The notes: generated from the letters alone by a model not told the origin. Positions 7,799-18,224 are shown, counted from the first letter of the stretch. The stretch is 64,000 bases of DNA from Mycobacterium scrofulaceum (GCF_002086735.1 NZ_MVIJ01000001.1:372001-436000); one strand, 5' to 3'. Program-made: numbers and translations.

Positions 7799-8860
7799 TC
7801 ATCGGGGGAACGCCCCGGGCAACACATCGCGGTAGGTCGGGATCCCCGCCACCGGATCGGCGGCGAACACTCCGGCCAGCACGGCGCGGGCCACGCAGTC
7901 CGCCGCCGCGGCACCCGCCTCGGCCGCCAGCCGCATCTCCGGCGAAAACGAGCCCGGCGCGTCGGGCGGGGGTGGCACCTCGACCGCCCCGGTCGCGAGC
8001 GCGAACAGCGTGTCACCGTCGTACGGCGTGTGCGCCGGGCGAATGGTGTGCGCCAGGCCGTCCTGGGCGGCGACGGCAACCCGCCGGCACGCGGCCGGGC
8101 TCAGCGCCGCGTCGGTCGCCACCACCCCGATGACGGTGTTGAGCGGGTTCTCCAGCGCGCCCGACGCGGTCGGCAATTGCGCGAAGGCATCCACCTGCTC
8201 GGCCGGCGGTGGGCGCAGCCCGAACTCCCGGATCAGGTCCGCCATCCACGGCAGTCCGGTGGCCCGGTCGGCGACGTCGCCGGCGGAGTTCACCACCACC
8301 ACCGCTCCGACGGTGACACCGCACGGCAGCATCGTCGACGCCGTCCCGACGCCGCCCTTGAAGACCCCTGCGCGCGCCCCGACGCCGGCGCCGACGGCCC
8401 CGACGGCCGGCGCGGCCTCGCCGTCCGCGGCGGCTTCGCACGCCCGGTAGCCGAACTCGGCCGTCGGGCGAAGCCCCCAGCCGCCGACGGGCAGATCGAA
8501 AATCACCGCGCCCGGGACGATGGGCACCACGCCGCCGTCGATCGCCACGCCGCGTTCTCGTTCCTCCAGCCAGCGCATCACGCCGTCGGCGGCGGCCAGG
8601 CCGTAGGCGCTGCCGCCCGCGAGCAGCACGGCGTCGACGTAACGGACGGTGTTGGCGGGGTCCAGCAGGTCGGTCTCCCTGGTGCCGGGCGCGCCGCCGC
8701 GGCAATCGACCGCGCCCACGGTTCCGGGCGGGGTCAGCACGACGGTGACGCCGCGGGCCCATCCGGCGCCCATGGCCGCGTCGGGGTCGAGCCGGTGATG
8801 GTGACCGACGCGGATGCCACCGACGTCGGTGATGGCGTTCATCCGGCCCCCGGCGCTCAT
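7799..8860 (-). CDS. P1 (S58/NylC-DmpA) family hydrolase
   Basis: The protein (353 residues from this start) belongs to the self-processing N-terminal nucleophile hydrolases of the P1/S58 group, with relatives that cleave N-terminal D- or L-amino acids (DmpA) or nylon oligomers (NylC). Visible features are ITDVGGIRVGHHHR at the N-terminus, LLAGGSAYGLAAADGVMRWL near 90, and ENPLNTVIGVVATDA near 235, where the Asn-Thr bond is the expected autocleavage site. It matches M. tuberculosis Rv1333. I chose ATG 8860 because it overlaps the DUF2017 stop (ATGA); an in-frame ATG at 8911 would lengthen it by 17 residues. The physiological substrate is unknown. Confidence 0.85.
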   Translation of the reverse strand: MSAGGRMNAITDVGGIRVGHHHRLDPDAAMGAGWARGVTVVLTPPGTVGAVDCRGGAPGTRETDLLDPANTVRYVDAVLLAGGSAYGLAAADGVMRWLEERERGVAIDGGVVPIVPGAVIFDLPVGGWGLRPTAEFGYRACEAAADGEAAPAVGAVGAGVGARAGVFKGGVGTASTMLPCGVTVGAVVVVNSAGDVADRATGLPWMADLIREFGLRPPPAEQVDAFAQLPTASGALENPLNTVIGVVATDAALSPAACRRVAVAAQDGLAHTIRPAHTPYDGDTLFALATGAVEVPPPPDAPGSFSPEMRLAAEAGAAAADCVARAVLAGVFAADPVAGIPTYRDVLPGAFPR

Positions 8861-9438
8861 CGCGGCCCCATGAGCACCAAGACCAGGTATTCCTGCAACA
8901 CAGTCAGCCACTGGTAGACGTCGAAGTGCATGGCCAGCGGGTGGTCATCGGGCAGGCGCTCCGGGCCCTCCGGCCCCACCTCGAGCATGACTCCCAGCGT
9001 CAGCCGAATGTCGTTGACCGCGGCCACCCACGCGTTCGCATCGTCCTCGGTCAGGTCGAACCGCCCGCCGTCGTGGGGAACGGTGTCCAACAACCGTTGC
9101 GCGGCAAGGCGTTTGGCGTCGATGATTTCGGGTTCGTGCAGGCTGCGCAGCGCGGCGTTGAGGCTCTCGGCGACGTCGGAACCCGGGGCGTCATCGTCGT
9201 CGGGGTGGACGAAGTCGGGCAACAGCCGGCGCAGCGTCGGATCCTTCGGCGGATCGCTATTCCCCGTCTTTATGCCGGTGATCTCCTCCAGTTCGTCTGC
9301 GGGCGAAGAAGATTCACGCTCGTTGAGCAACCCGACCATGGCGGTCGCAAGGTTCTTCAGCAGCGCGGCCTCGTGCGGGGCCAAGGCGGACCGAAAACGG
9401 GGACCGTCCGCGGTCTCGACGCGCTTCCATTTGCGCAC
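8857..9438 (-). CDS. DUF2017 family protein (Rv1332 homologue)
   Basis: The 193-residue soluble protein starts VRKWKRVETADGPRFRSALA. It has the DUF2017 pattern, including LLPDFVHPDD in the middle, LRSLHEPEIIDAKRLAAQRLL near 115 and the C-terminal VYQWLTVLQEYLVLVLMG. Function is unknown; the gene is typically found directly after clpS in actinobacteria, as here (25-bp gap). I chose GTG 9438, which gives the family N-terminus; an upstream ATG at 9504 would add 22 unrelated residues overlapping clpS. The stop overlaps the next gene by 4 bp, so clpS, DUF2017 and the hydrolase probably form an operon. Confidence 0.88.
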   Translation of the reverse strand: MRKWKRVETADGPRFRSALAPHEAALLKNLATAMVGLLNERESSSPADELEEITGIKTGNSDPPKDPTLRRLLPDFVHPDDDDAPGSDVAESLNAALRSLHEPEIIDAKRLAAQRLLDTVPHDGGRFDLTEDDANAWVAAVNDIRLTLGVMLEVGPEGPERLPDDHPLAMHFDVYQWLTVLQEYLVLVLMGPR

Positions 9439-9463
9439 AGTTAATCGCCGAAGCCCTCGAAGA

Positions 9464-9769
9464 TCACCGGTCCTGCTGCATGGTCGCCCACAAACCCGCG
9501 GCATGCAGCTTGGACACGTCGACTTCCATGGACTCCCGGCTGCCGGCCGACACCACCGCCTTGCCTTCGTTGTGCACCTGCAACATCAGCTTGGTGGCGT
9601 GCGGCTCGCTGTAGCCGAACAACTTTTGCAACACATAGGTCACGTACGTCATCAGGTTGACCGGGTCGTCCCACACGATGGTGACCCAGGGACTCGCCGT
9701 GGCGTCTACCGGAGCGGACTCGCGTTGTCCTGTAGTGCCCGGCTTAGTGGGCGCTGACATAACAACCAT
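9464..9769 (-). CDS. clpS: ATP-dependent Clp protease adaptor ClpS
   Basis: The 101-residue adaptor delivers N-end-rule substrates to the ClpC1-ClpP machinery. After a variable 25-residue tail, the conserved core [20 protein letters not shown] supplies the N-degron pocket; [14 protein letters not shown] and the C-terminal [12 protein letters not shown] complete the fold. Length is normal. It is transcribed divergently from pncB1 with a 67-bp gap and heads the DUF2017-hydrolase series. Confidence 0.96.
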   Translation of the reverse strand: MVVMSAPTKPGTTGQRESAPVDATASPWVTIVWDDPVNLMTYVTYVLQKLFGYSEPHATKLMLQVHNEGKAVVSAGSRESMEVDVSKLHAAGLWATMQQDR

Positions 9770-9836
9770 GCTCTACACGATACCGAGGGACCGGTGAGGT
9801 TTCCGAGCACCCGACGGCAGCCGATACCGTTATGGA

Positions 9837-11150
9837 ATGAACGACCCGGTCGTAACTGGGCTGCTTACCGACAAGTACGAGTTGACGATGCTGGCGGCCG
9901 CGCTACGCGACGGCACAGCCGATCGCCCGACGACCTTCGAATTGTTCGCGCGACGGCTCCCCGAGGGGCGCCGCTACGGCGTGGTCTGCGGGACGGGCCG
10001 ACTACTCGAAGCGTTGCCGCAGTTCGGCTTCGACGACGAGGCGTGCCAGTCGCTGGCGCATTTCCTCGACCCAGATACGTTGCGTTACTTGCGCGATTTC
10101 CGGTTCCGCGGCGACATCGACGGCTACGCCGAAGGCGAGCTGTATTTCCCCGGCTCCCCCGTGCTGTCGGTGACCGGCACGTTCGCCGAATGCGTCGTGC
10201 TCGAGACGCTGGCGCTGTCGATCTTCAATCACGACACCGCGGTCGCGTCGGCAGCGGCGCGAATGGTCAGCGCGGCAAGGGACCGTCCGCTGATCGAGAT
10301 GGGATCGCGCCGGACCCACGAGCACGCGGCGGTCGCCGCGGCGCGCGCCGCCTACATCGCCGGCTTCGCCGCGTCCTCCAACCTCGAAGCGCAGCGCCGG
10401 TACGGGATCCCCGTGGAGGGCACCTCCGCGCACGCGTTCACCATGCTGCACGCGACCGGGGAACCCGCCGAAGTGACCGAGCTGGCCGCCTTCCGCGCCC
10501 AGGTCGACGCGTTGGGCGTCGAGACGACCCTGCTGGTGGACACCTACGACGTGACGACCGGCGTGGCCAACGCCGTGGCCGCCGCCGGGGAGTCGCTCGG
10601 TGCGGTCCGCATCGACTCCGGTGAGCTGGGCGTCCTGGCCCGGCAGGTGCGCGACCAGCTCGACGGGCTGGGAGCCACCGGCACGCGGATCGTGGTCTCC
10701 GGCGACCTCGACGAATTCTCCATCGCCGCCCTGGGCGCCGAACCGGTCGACAGTTACGGCGTCGGCACGTCCCTGGTGACGGGTTCGGGCGCGCCGACGG
10801 CGAACATGGTCTACAAACTGGTCGAGGTGGACGGGATGCCGGTGCAGAAGCGCAGCAGCCGCAAGGAATCCCGCGGCGGCCGCAAGGAGGCGCTGCGCCT
10901 GACGCGTGCGTCGGGCATCGTCACCGAGGAGCTGGTCCACCCCGCCGGCCGCCGACCGCCGGTCAACGAACCGTCGCGACCGTTGACCGTCCCGCTCGTG
11001 CGCGAGGGCGACGTGGTGGCCAAACCGAGTGTGGCGGCGGCGCGGGAGCTGGTAGCTTCCGGGCTGCGCAGTCTTCCGTGGGAGGGTTTGAACCTGTCGC
11101 AGGGCGACCCGGCGATCCCGACCACGCTGATCCCCGCAGGCCGCCATTAG
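9837..11150 (+). CDS. pncB1: Nicotinate phosphoribosyltransferase
   Basis: The 437-residue enzyme makes nicotinate mononucleotide from nicotinate and PRPP in NAD salvage. Family features are TDKYELTMLAAAL at the N-terminus, MGSRRTHEHAAVAAARAAYIAG near residue 155, VEGTSAHAFTMLHA near 190, LLVDTYDV near 230, VRIDSGELG near 260 and IVVSGDLDE near 280. It matches M. tuberculosis PncB1 in place and length; mycobacteria often carry a second paralogue, so the suffix rests on synteny. It is followed after 34 bp by dinG on the same strand. Confidence 0.94.
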   Translation: MNDPVVTGLLTDKYELTMLAAALRDGTADRPTTFELFARRLPEGRRYGVVCGTGRLLEALPQFGFDDEACQSLAHFLDPDTLRYLRDFRFRGDIDGYAEGELYFPGSPVLSVTGTFAECVVLETLALSIFNHDTAVASAAARMVSAARDRPLIEMGSRRTHEHAAVAAARAAYIAGFAASSNLEAQRRYGIPVEGTSAHAFTMLHATGEPAEVTELAAFRAQVDALGVETTLLVDTYDVTTGVANAVAAAGESLGAVRIDSGELGVLARQVRDQLDGLGATGTRIVVSGDLDEFSIAALGAEPVDSYGVGTSLVTGSGAPTANMVYKLVEVDGMPVQKRSSRKESRGGRKEALRLTRASGIVTEELVHPAGRRPPVNEPSRPLTVPLVREGDVVAKPSVAAARELVASGLRSLPWEGLNLSQGDPAIPTTLIPAGRH

Positions 11151-11184
11151 CACCGCAGAGCAAAAGAGGGTAGCCACGTCCGAA

Positions 11185-13194
11185 GTGTCCGTGCCCGAGT
11201 TGCTGGCGACCGCCGTGGCCGCGCTGGGCGGCAGTGAACGCGGCGGCCAACTCGAGATGGCCAACGCCGTCGCGCAGGCGTTCGCAACCGGCGAGCATCT
11301 CGTCGTGCAGGCCGGCACGGGGACCGGCAAATCGCTGGCCTACCTGGTGCCCGCGATCGTGCGCGCCATCGACGACGACTCACCCGTCGTCGTCTCCACG
11401 GCGACCATCGCGCTGCAACGGCAGCTGGTCGACCGCGACCTGCCCAGGCTCATCGATTCGATCGCCGACACGCTCCCGCGCCGCCCGCAGTTCGCGCTGC
11501 TCAAAGGCCGGCGAAACTATCTCTGCCTGAACAAGATTCACAACGGCGGCGCCGATGCCGAGGAAGGCGACGGGGGCAGGCCTCAGGAGGAGCTCTTCGA
11601 CCCCATGGCGGCCACCGCGCTGGGCCGCGACGTCCAACGGCTCACCGCCTGGGCGTCGACGACGGAGTCGGGTGATCGTGACGACCTGAAACCCGGTGTG
11701 CCCGAAAGGTCCTGGTCCCAGGTCAGCGTTTCGGCGCGGGAATGCGTCGGCGTGGCGCGCTGCCCGTTTGGCTCGGAGTGCTTCTCCGAACGGGCGCGCG
11801 GGCGGGCCGGCGCGGCCGACATCGTGGTCACCAACCACGCACTGCTCGCCATCGACGCCGTCGCCGAATCGGCGGTGCTGCCCGAGCACGCGCTGCTGGT
11901 GGTGGACGAGGCCCACGAGCTGGTGGACCGGGTGACGTCGGTGGCCACCGGCGAGCTGACGCCGGCCGCCCTGGGCGTGGCGGCCCGACGGATCGCCCGG
12001 TTGGTCAATTCGGAGCTGACCCAGCGGCTGGAGGCGGCGTCGGCCAACTTCGCCGCCGTGATCCACGACGGCACCCCGGGCCGCATCGACCGCCTCGACG
12101 AAGAGCTCGCGACCTACCTGACGGCCCTGCGCGATGCGGCGAGCGCGGCGCGCTCGGCGATCGACACCACGAGCGACGCGAAGGCGGCCGCGGCACGCGC
12201 CGAAGCGGTAGCGGGTCTGAGCGAGATCTCCGACACGGCCTCGCGGGTCCTGACGTCGTTCGCCCCGGCGATCGCCGATCGCACCGAGGTGGTGTGGCTG
12301 GACCACGAGGACACCAGGGGCTCGATGCGCCCGGTGTTGCGGGTGGCGCCGCTGTCGGTCGCGGGCCTGCTGCGCGACCGGGTGTTCTCCCGTTCCACCA
12401 CGGTGTTGACATCGGCGACCCTGACCATCGGCGGGTCCTTCGACGCGATGGCCGCGGCGTGGGGCCTGACCGCCGCCGATACCGAAGTGCCCTGGCGCGG
12501 CGTCGACGTCGGCTCGCCTTTCCAGCACGCCAAGGCCGGAATCCTGTACGTGGCCGGCCACCTGCCCCCACCGGGCCGGGACGGCACCGGGTCGGCCGAG
12601 CAGCTGACGGAGATCGCCGAGCTGATCACCGCGGCGGGCGGGCGGACCCTCGGGTTGTTCTCGTCGATGCGGGCCGCGCGGGCCGCCGCGGAGGCCATGC
12701 GCGAGCGGTTGACGACACCGGTGCTGTGCCAGGGCGACGACAGCACCTCCGCGCTGGTCGAGCAGTTCAGCGCGGACCCGGAAACCTCGCTGTTCGGCAC
12801 CCTGTCGCTGTGGCAGGGCGTCGACGTGCCCGGGCCGTCGCTGTCCCTGGTGCTCATCGACCGCATCCCGTTCCCGCGGCCGGACGACCCGCTGCTGGGC
12901 GCGCGGCAACGCGCGGTGGCCGCGCGCGGCGGCAACGGCTTCATGGCCGTCGCCGCCAGCCACGCCGCGTTGCTGTTGGCGCAGGGCTCGGGCCGGCTGT
13001 TGCGCCGCGTCACCGACCGCGGAGTGGTCGCTGTGCTCGACTCGCGGATGGTGACCGCCGGCTACGGCGGCTACCTGAGCGCCTCGCTGCCGCCGTTCTG
13101 GCAGACCACCAACCCGGCGCAGGTCCGCGCTGCGCTCGAGCGGCTACGCGCCGCGTCGGAGGGGCTGCCCGCCGAGGTCAGCGGGCCAGGGTGA
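11185..13194 (+). CDS. dinG: ATP-dependent DNA helicase DinG (XPD-like, Fe-S)
   Basis: The 669-residue superfamily 2 helicase has Walker A GTGTGKS at residues 44-50, VVDEAHEL as the DEAH box near 238, and the C-terminal helicase motifs LFGTLSLWQGVDVPG and QGSGRLLRR. Cysteines that could hold a 4Fe-4S cluster occur at NYLC and in SARECVGVARCPFGSEC (residues about 113-198), as in XPD/DinG. It unwinds 5'-tailed DNA and is linked to resolving R-loops and G-quadruplexes. The GTG at 11185 is a modest start with AGAGGG 14 nt upstream. The 3' end overlaps glgP on the other strand by 17 bp. Confidence 0.95.
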   Translation: MSVPELLATAVAALGGSERGGQLEMANAVAQAFATGEHLVVQAGTGTGKSLAYLVPAIVRAIDDDSPVVVSTATIALQRQLVDRDLPRLIDSIADTLPRRPQFALLKGRRNYLCLNKIHNGGADAEEGDGGRPQEELFDPMAATALGRDVQRLTAWASTTESGDRDDLKPGVPERSWSQVSVSARECVGVARCPFGSECFSERARGRAGAADIVVTNHALLAIDAVAESAVLPEHALLVVDEAHELVDRVTSVATGELTPAALGVAARRIARLVNSELTQRLEAASANFAAVIHDGTPGRIDRLDEELATYLTALRDAASAARSAIDTTSDAKAAAARAEAVAGLSEISDTASRVLTSFAPAIADRTEVVWLDHEDTRGSMRPVLRVAPLSVAGLLRDRVFSRSTTVLTSATLTIGGSFDAMAAAWGLTAADTEVPWRGVDVGSPFQHAKAGILYVAGHLPPPGRDGTGSAEQLTEIAELITAAGGRTLGLFSSMRAARAAAEAMRERLTTPVLCQGDDSTSALVEQFSADPETSLFGTLSLWQGVDVPGPSLSLVLIDRIPFPRPDDPLLGARQRAVAARGGNGFMAVAASHAALLLAQGSGRLLRRVTDRGVVAVLDSRMVTAGYGGYLSASLPPFWQTTNPAQVRAALERLRAASEGLPAEVSGPG

Positions 13195-15817
13195 CCAGGC
13201 CCAGCTCGGTCGCGGAGGCCAGCAGCGGGTGGCGGGGCAGCACGCGCACCGTGTACCCGACCGCCCCCGCCAGCGGTAGCGACAGGGTGGTCGAGAACAC
13301 CTGGTTGCCGCCCTCGGCGGTGCCGGTGTAGGACATCTCGACGGTGACGGGATCCAGCAGCGCGTCGCTGGCGTCCACCCGGCCCACCACCGCTTGGACC
13401 GTGACCTCGTCGGGCGCGAGCCCGTCCAGCGCCAGGGTGGCGGTCAGGGTGAGCTTGGAGCCGAGCACCGGGGTGTCCGGCAGCCCGGTGCTGTCGACGT
13501 CGGTGATGGTGATGGTGGGCCATGCCTGCTCGGCGCGCCGGCGATAGGCGGCCACCTCGCGCGCCGCGCCGAACTCGCCGCCGTCCGCACCGTCCTCGGC
13601 GGGCCCGACGATCCGGCGCAGCGACTGCGCCGCGTGGATGTAGTACTGCTGCACGTAGTCGCGCACCATGCGCGAAGCCAGCACCTTCGGGCCGAGCGTC
13701 TGCAAGGTGTGCCGCACCATCTCGATCCACCTCGGCGGCACCCCGTGTTCGTCACGTTCGTAGAACTTGGGCGCAACCGCGAGCTCCAGCAGGTCGTAGA
13801 GCGCGCTGGCCTCCAGGTCGTCGCGGCGCACCTCGTCGGTCACGCCGTCGGCCGACGGTATCTCCCAACCGTTTTCGCCGTCGTACCATTCGTCCCACCA
13901 GCCGTCTCGGATGGACAGGTTCAGCCCGCCGTTGAGCGCGCTCTTCATCCCGGAGGTGCCGCAGGCCTCCAGGGGCCGCAGCGGGTTGTTGAGCCAGACG
14001 TCGCAACCCCAGTACAAGAGCCGCGCCATGGACATGTCGTAGTCGGGCAGGAACGCGATGCGGTGGCGCACCTCCGGCCGGTCGGCGAAGCGCACCACCT
14101 GCTGGATCAGCGCTTTGCCGCCGTCGTCGGCCGGATGGGATTTCCCGGCGACGATCAGCTGAATCGGCCGGTCCTCGTCGAGCAGCAGGCGCTCGAGCCG
14201 CTCCGGGTCGCGCAGCATCAACGTCAGCCGCTTGTAGGTGGGAACCCGGCGGGCGAACCCGATGGTGAGCACGTTGGGATCGAAAGCCGTTGCGATCCAA
14301 CCTAATTCGGCGTCGGACGCGCCGCGTTCGAGCCACGATTTGCGCAACCGGCGTCGGACGTCCTCGACCAACAGCGAGCGCAGCTGCGAGCGGATCCACC
14401 AGAGATGGCCCGCGTCAACCTGGTTCAGTCGCAACCAGACGCCGGGATCGCCGAAGGAGTCCGATCCGGCCAGCTCGCGCCCCAACTGCAGCCACTGCGG
14501 CGCCGCCCAGGTGCGCGCGTGAACTCCGTTGGTGATCGACCCGATCGGCACCTCGTCCGCGTCGAACCCGGACCACAACTCGTTGAACATGGCCCGGCTC
14601 ACCTCGCCGTGCAGCAGCGAGACGCCGTTGGCCCGCTGCGCGAGCCGCAGGCCCATGTGCGCCATGTTGAACTTCGTCGGGTCGTCCTCGGCGCCGAGCG
14701 CCAGGATGCGGGCGGTCGGCACGCCCGGCAGCAGCGCGGGCTCGCTCTTGCCACCGGCCTTCTTCTTAACCGCCTCGTCCCCGACGTGCCCGTCGAAGTA
14801 GAGCCGCACCATCTCGATCGGGAACCGGTCGATACCGGCGGGCACCGGGGTGTGGGTGGTGAACACGGTGCTGGATCGCACGACGGCCAGCGCGGTGTCG
14901 AAGTCCAGTCCGGGCTCGGTCATCAATTCGCGGATGCGTTCGGCTCCGAGGAATCCCGCGTGCCCCTCGTTCATGTGGAACACCTCGGGCGCGGGCAACC
15001 CCGCGACGGCGGTGAACGCGCGGATCGCCCGCACCCCGCCGATGCCCGCCAGCAGCTCCTGACGCATCCGGTGCTCTTGGTCACCGCCATACAAGCGGTC
15101 GGTGATGTTGCGCAGGTCGTGCTCGTTCTCGGGGACATCGGAGTCGAGCAGCAGCAGCGGGACGCGGCCCACCTGCGCGACCCAGACTCGCGCGTGCAGG
15201 CGGGCGGAGTCGGGAAGCGCAAGTTCGACGAGGACCGCGTCGCCGGCGGCATCCGTGAGGAGGCGCAACGGCAACCCCTGTGGGTCCAGCGACGGGTACG
15301 TCTCGTTCTGCCAGCCATCCGCGGTCAGCGACTGACGGAAATACCCGGACCGGTAGTACAGCCCAACCGCTACCAGCGGCACCCCGAGATCGGAGGCCGC
15401 CTTCAGGTGGTCCCCGGCAAGGATGCCCAAACCGCCCGAGTAGTTCGGCAGCACCTCGGCGACGCCGAACTCCATCGAGAAATAGGCGATGGCCGTGGGC
15501 AGCGCCTGCCCTTCGGCCTGCTGCTGCTGATACCACAGCGGACGGCTCAGGTAGTCGTTCAGGTCGGCGGCCAACTGATCGAGCCGCCCGAGGAACGCCT
15601 CGTCGAGCGCCAACTCGTCGAGCCTCGCCGGGTTAACCGCGCCCAGCAACGCCACCGGATCGGAGCCGCACCGCTCCCAGAGCTCCGCGTCGACGGTCGC
15701 GAACAACTCCTGGGTCGGCTTGTCCCACGACCATCGCAAGTTGGCCGACAGCTGGTCCAAGGCGGCCAGCCGTTCGGGAAGGTGAGCACGGACGGTAAAG
15801 CGGCGGAGGGCTTTCAC
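13178..15817 (-). CDS. glgP: Alpha-glucan (glycogen) phosphorylase
   Basis: The 879-residue enzyme releases glucose-1-phosphate from alpha-1,4-glucans, and may run in reverse in mycobacteria. An actinobacterial N-terminal DUF3417 region (residues about 1-115, DQLSANLRWSWDKPTQELF) is followed by the catalytic domain: PNYSGGLGILAGDHLKAASD near 130, HMNEGHAGFL near 290, and the PLP site EACGTSGMKSALNGGLN near 625 with the Schiff-base lysine in GMKSA. The C-terminal 150 residues form a beta-rich extension. Its start faces the divergent glgE gene across 240 bp. The ATG at 15817 matches the M. tuberculosis homologue (Rv1328). Confidence 0.95.
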   Translation of the reverse strand: MKALRRFTVRAHLPERLAALDQLSANLRWSWDKPTQELFATVDAELWERCGSDPVALLGAVNPARLDELALDEAFLGRLDQLAADLNDYLSRPLWYQQQQAEGQALPTAIAYFSMEFGVAEVLPNYSGGLGILAGDHLKAASDLGVPLVAVGLYYRSGYFRQSLTADGWQNETYPSLDPQGLPLRLLTDAAGDAVLVELALPDSARLHARVWVAQVGRVPLLLLDSDVPENEHDLRNITDRLYGGDQEHRMRQELLAGIGGVRAIRAFTAVAGLPAPEVFHMNEGHAGFLGAERIRELMTEPGLDFDTALAVVRSSTVFTTHTPVPAGIDRFPIEMVRLYFDGHVGDEAVKKKAGGKSEPALLPGVPTARILALGAEDDPTKFNMAHMGLRLAQRANGVSLLHGEVSRAMFNELWSGFDADEVPIGSITNGVHARTWAAPQWLQLGRELAGSDSFGDPGVWLRLNQVDAGHLWWIRSQLRSLLVEDVRRRLRKSWLERGASDAELGWIATAFDPNVLTIGFARRVPTYKRLTLMLRDPERLERLLLDEDRPIQLIVAGKSHPADDGGKALIQQVVRFADRPEVRHRIAFLPDYDMSMARLLYWGCDVWLNNPLRPLEACGTSGMKSALNGGLNLSIRDGWWDEWYDGENGWEIPSADGVTDEVRRDDLEASALYDLLELAVAPKFYERDEHGVPPRWIEMVRHTLQTLGPKVLASRMVRDYVQQYYIHAAQSLRRIVGPAEDGADGGEFGAAREVAAYRRRAEQAWPTITITDVDSTGLPDTPVLGSKLTLTATLALDGLAPDEVTVQAVVGRVDASDALLDPVTVEMSYTGTAEGGNQVFSTTLSLPLAGAVGYTVRVLPRHPLLASATELGLVTLAR

Positions 15818-15969
15818 GCGTCCTTACCTTACTGAGGATTTCGCCCCGTGCACGGCGGCGGTGGAGACCGCTTTTCTCGTGAAGGGTGTGACCGGACACT
15901 AGGGTGGGTATCGGTTAGTTATTGGGGCCGCAACGGTGCTTCCCCGCAGAGGAAGTTCCCCGCGGCAGG

Positions 15970-15997
15970 GAGTTTCGCCAGACGAGTTTCGCCAGAC
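15970..15997. repeat. Two-copy 14-bp tandem repeat in the glgP/glgE divergent promoter region
   Basis: The 14-bp unit GAGTTTCGCCAGAC occurs twice in direct tandem, 60 bp before the glgE start, inside the 240-bp region between glgP and glgE. It may be a chance duplication or a pair of regulator sites. I see no clear -10/-35 pair next to it. Confidence 0.6.
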
Positions 15998-16057
15998 GAG
16001 AGGCATCCGCGACGGAGCGAACCGCGGTTTGTCCGCACACAATGAGCCGGCGACGAT

Positions 16058-18223
16058 GTGCCCGCGAAGCGGACCGAGTCGGAGGCCGGCAAATCGGAAC
16101 GGAGTGTTGTGCCTGGTCGTGTCGAGATCGATAACGTCCAACCGGTAGTCTCCTGCGGCGCCTATCCCGCCAAGGCCGTGGTCGGTGAGACGATCCCCGT
16201 CAGCGCGGCGGTGTGGCGGGAGGGCCACGAGGCCGTCGCGGCGACCTTGGTCGTGCGCTACCTTGGGCCGCGTTATCCGCAGGTAACGGAAACCCGCCGG
16301 ATCAAGGCGGTTCAGGCGCCCGCGAGGCTCGCCACCGAGGTCGACGGAAGCCTCGACCAGCAACGGGTCAAGCCGCTGCTGCTGCCGATGACGATGGGCG
16401 TCGAGCCGTACGTCTTCCACGGGCAATTCACGCCGGACCGGGTCGGCCTGTGGACCTTCCGGGTGGACGGCTGGGGCGACCCCATCGAGTCCTGGCGGCA
16501 TGGCCTCGTGGCCAAGCTTGAGGCCGGTCAAGGGGAAACCGAGCTGTCCAATGACCTGTTGGTCGGCGCCGCGTTGTTGGAGCGCGCCGCGACGGGCGTG
16601 CCGCGTGCGCGGCGCGACCCGCTGCTCGCGGCCGCCGCCGCGTTGCGCAACCCCGGCGACCCCGTCACCCGGACCGCATTGGCCCTGGCGCCGGAGATCG
16701 ACGAAATCCTGGCCGAGTATCCGCTGCGCGACCTGGTCACCCGCGGCGACCAATTCGGCGTATGGGTCGATCGGCCGCTGGCCCGCTTCGGCTCCTGGTA
16801 TGAGATGTTCCCCCGCTCGACCGGCGGGTGGGACGCCGACGGCAAACCGGTGCACGGCACGTTCGCCACGGCGGCCGCCCAGCTTCCCCGCATCGCGGCA
16901 ATGGGATTCGATGTCGTGTACCTGCCGCCGATCCACCCGATCGGCAAGATACATCGCAAGGGCCGCAACAATTCTCCGACCGCGTCGCCCGGAGATGTGG
17001 GTTCTCCGTGGGCAATCGGCAGCGACGAGGGCGGCCACGACGCCGTCCACCCGCAGCTGGGGACCATCGAGGACTTCGACGCCTTCGTCGCCGCGGCGCG
17101 CGAGCTGGGCATGGAGGTGGCGCTCGACCTGGCGCTGCAATGCGCGCCGGACCACCCGTGGGCGCGGGAACATCGCGAATGGTTCACTGAGTTGCCCGAC
17201 GGCACGATCGCTTATGCGGAGAACCCGCCGAAGAAATACCAGGACATCTACCCGCTGAACTTCGACAATGACCCGGCGGGCCTCTATGACGAGGTGCTGC
17301 GCGTCGTGCTTCACTGGATGGATCACGGCGTCAAGTTCTTTCGGGTCGACAACCCGCACACCAAGCCGCCGGACTTCTGGGCGTGGTTGATCGCGCAGGT
17401 CAAGGGAATCGACCCCGACGTGCTTTTCCTGTCCGAGGCTTTCACGCCGCCGGCACGGCAGTACGGCCTGGCCAAGCTCGGGTTCACCCAGTCCTACAGC
17501 TACTTCACCTGGCGCACGGCCAAGCAGGAGCTCATCGAATTCGGTGCTGCCATCGCCGCCGCCGCAGACTTCCGGCGGCCCAACCTGTTCGTGAACACCC
17601 CCGACATCTTGCACGCGATTCTGCAGCACAACGGCCCAGGCATGTTCGCCATCCGCGCGGTCCTCGCGGCGACCATGGCCCCGGCGTGGGGCGTGTATTC
17701 GGGCTACGAGCTCTTCGAGCACCGCGCCGTGCGGGAGGGCAGCGAGGAGTACCTGGACTCGGAGAAGTACGAACTGCGGCCCCGCGACTTCGCAGGCGCT
17801 CTGGCCGAGGGGCGGTCGCTCGAACCGTTCATCGCGCGCCTCAACGAGATTCGCCGCCTGCATCCCGCGCTGCAGCAGTTGCGCACCATCCACTTCCACG
17901 CGGTGGACAACGACGCGTTGCTGGCCTACAGCAAGTTCGACCCGGCGACCGGCGACTGCGTGTTGGTGGTGGTGACGCTCAACGCGTTCGGCGCCGAGGA
18001 GGCCACCCTGTTTTTGGATATGGCGGCATTGGGTATGGAACCCTACGAGCGATTTTGGGTGCGCGACGAAATCACGGGGCAGGAATTTCAGTGGGGGCAA
18101 ACCAATTACGTTCGTATCGACCCTGCGCGAGCGGTCGCGCATGTGATCAACATGCCACTGATCCCACTCGAGTCACGAACGACACTGCTCCGTAGACCAC
18201 CGAACGGACCGGAGGGATTGTGA
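16058..18223 (+). CDS. glgE: Alpha-1,4-glucan:maltose-1-phosphate maltosyltransferase
   Basis: The 721-residue GH13_3 enzyme extends alpha-glucans using maltose-1-phosphate. The layout is an N-terminal beta domain ([20 protein letters not shown]), then a GH13 barrel with [13 protein letters not shown] near 250, [12 protein letters not shown] near 290, the nucleophile segment [15 protein letters not shown] near 430 and the acid/base segment [15 protein letters not shown] near 460. The C-terminal [10 protein letters not shown] and QLRTIHFH match mycobacterial GlgE. GTG 16058 gives a length close to the family; GTG 16109, which begins VPGRVEID and has CGGAG upstream, is a real alternative. Only 1 bp separates its stop from glgB, so the two are co-expressed. 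Confidence 0.95.
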   Translation: MPAKRTESEAGKSERSVVPGRVEIDNVQPVVSCGAYPAKAVVGETIPVSAAVWREGHEAVAATLVVRYLGPRYPQVTETRRIKAVQAPARLATEVDGSLDQQRVKPLLLPMTMGVEPYVFHGQFTPDRVGLWTFRVDGWGDPIESWRHGLVAKLEAGQGETELSNDLLVGAALLERAATGVPRARRDPLLAAAAALRNPGDPVTRTALALAPEIDEILAEYPLRDLVTRGDQFGVWVDRPLARFGSWYEMFPRSTGGWDADGKPVHGTFATAAAQLPRIAAMGFDVVYLPPIHPIGKIHRKGRNNSPTASPGDVGSPWAIGSDEGGHDAVHPQLGTIEDFDAFVAAARELGMEVALDLALQCAPDHPWAREHREWFTELPDGTIAYAENPPKKYQDIYPLNFDNDPAGLYDEVLRVVLHWMDHGVKFFRVDNPHTKPPDFWAWLIAQVKGIDPDVLFLSEAFTPPARQYGLAKLGFTQSYSYFTWRTAKQELIEFGAAIAAAADFRRPNLFVNTPDILHAILQHNGPGMFAIRAVLAATMAPAWGVYSGYELFEHRAVREGSEEYLDSEKYELRPRDFAGALAEGRSLEPFIARLNEIRRLHPALQQLRTIHFHAVDNDALLAYSKFDPATGDCVLVVVTLNAFGAEEATLFLDMAALGMEPYERFWVRDEITGQEFQWGQTNYVRIDPARAVAHVINMPLIPLESRTTLLRRPPNGPEGL

Positions 18224-18224
18224 C

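Noticed and set aside
15899..18142. A 747-codon minus-strand open frame opposite glgE
   Set aside because: It mirrors the glgE codons in the opposite strand and has a composition typical of shadow frames.
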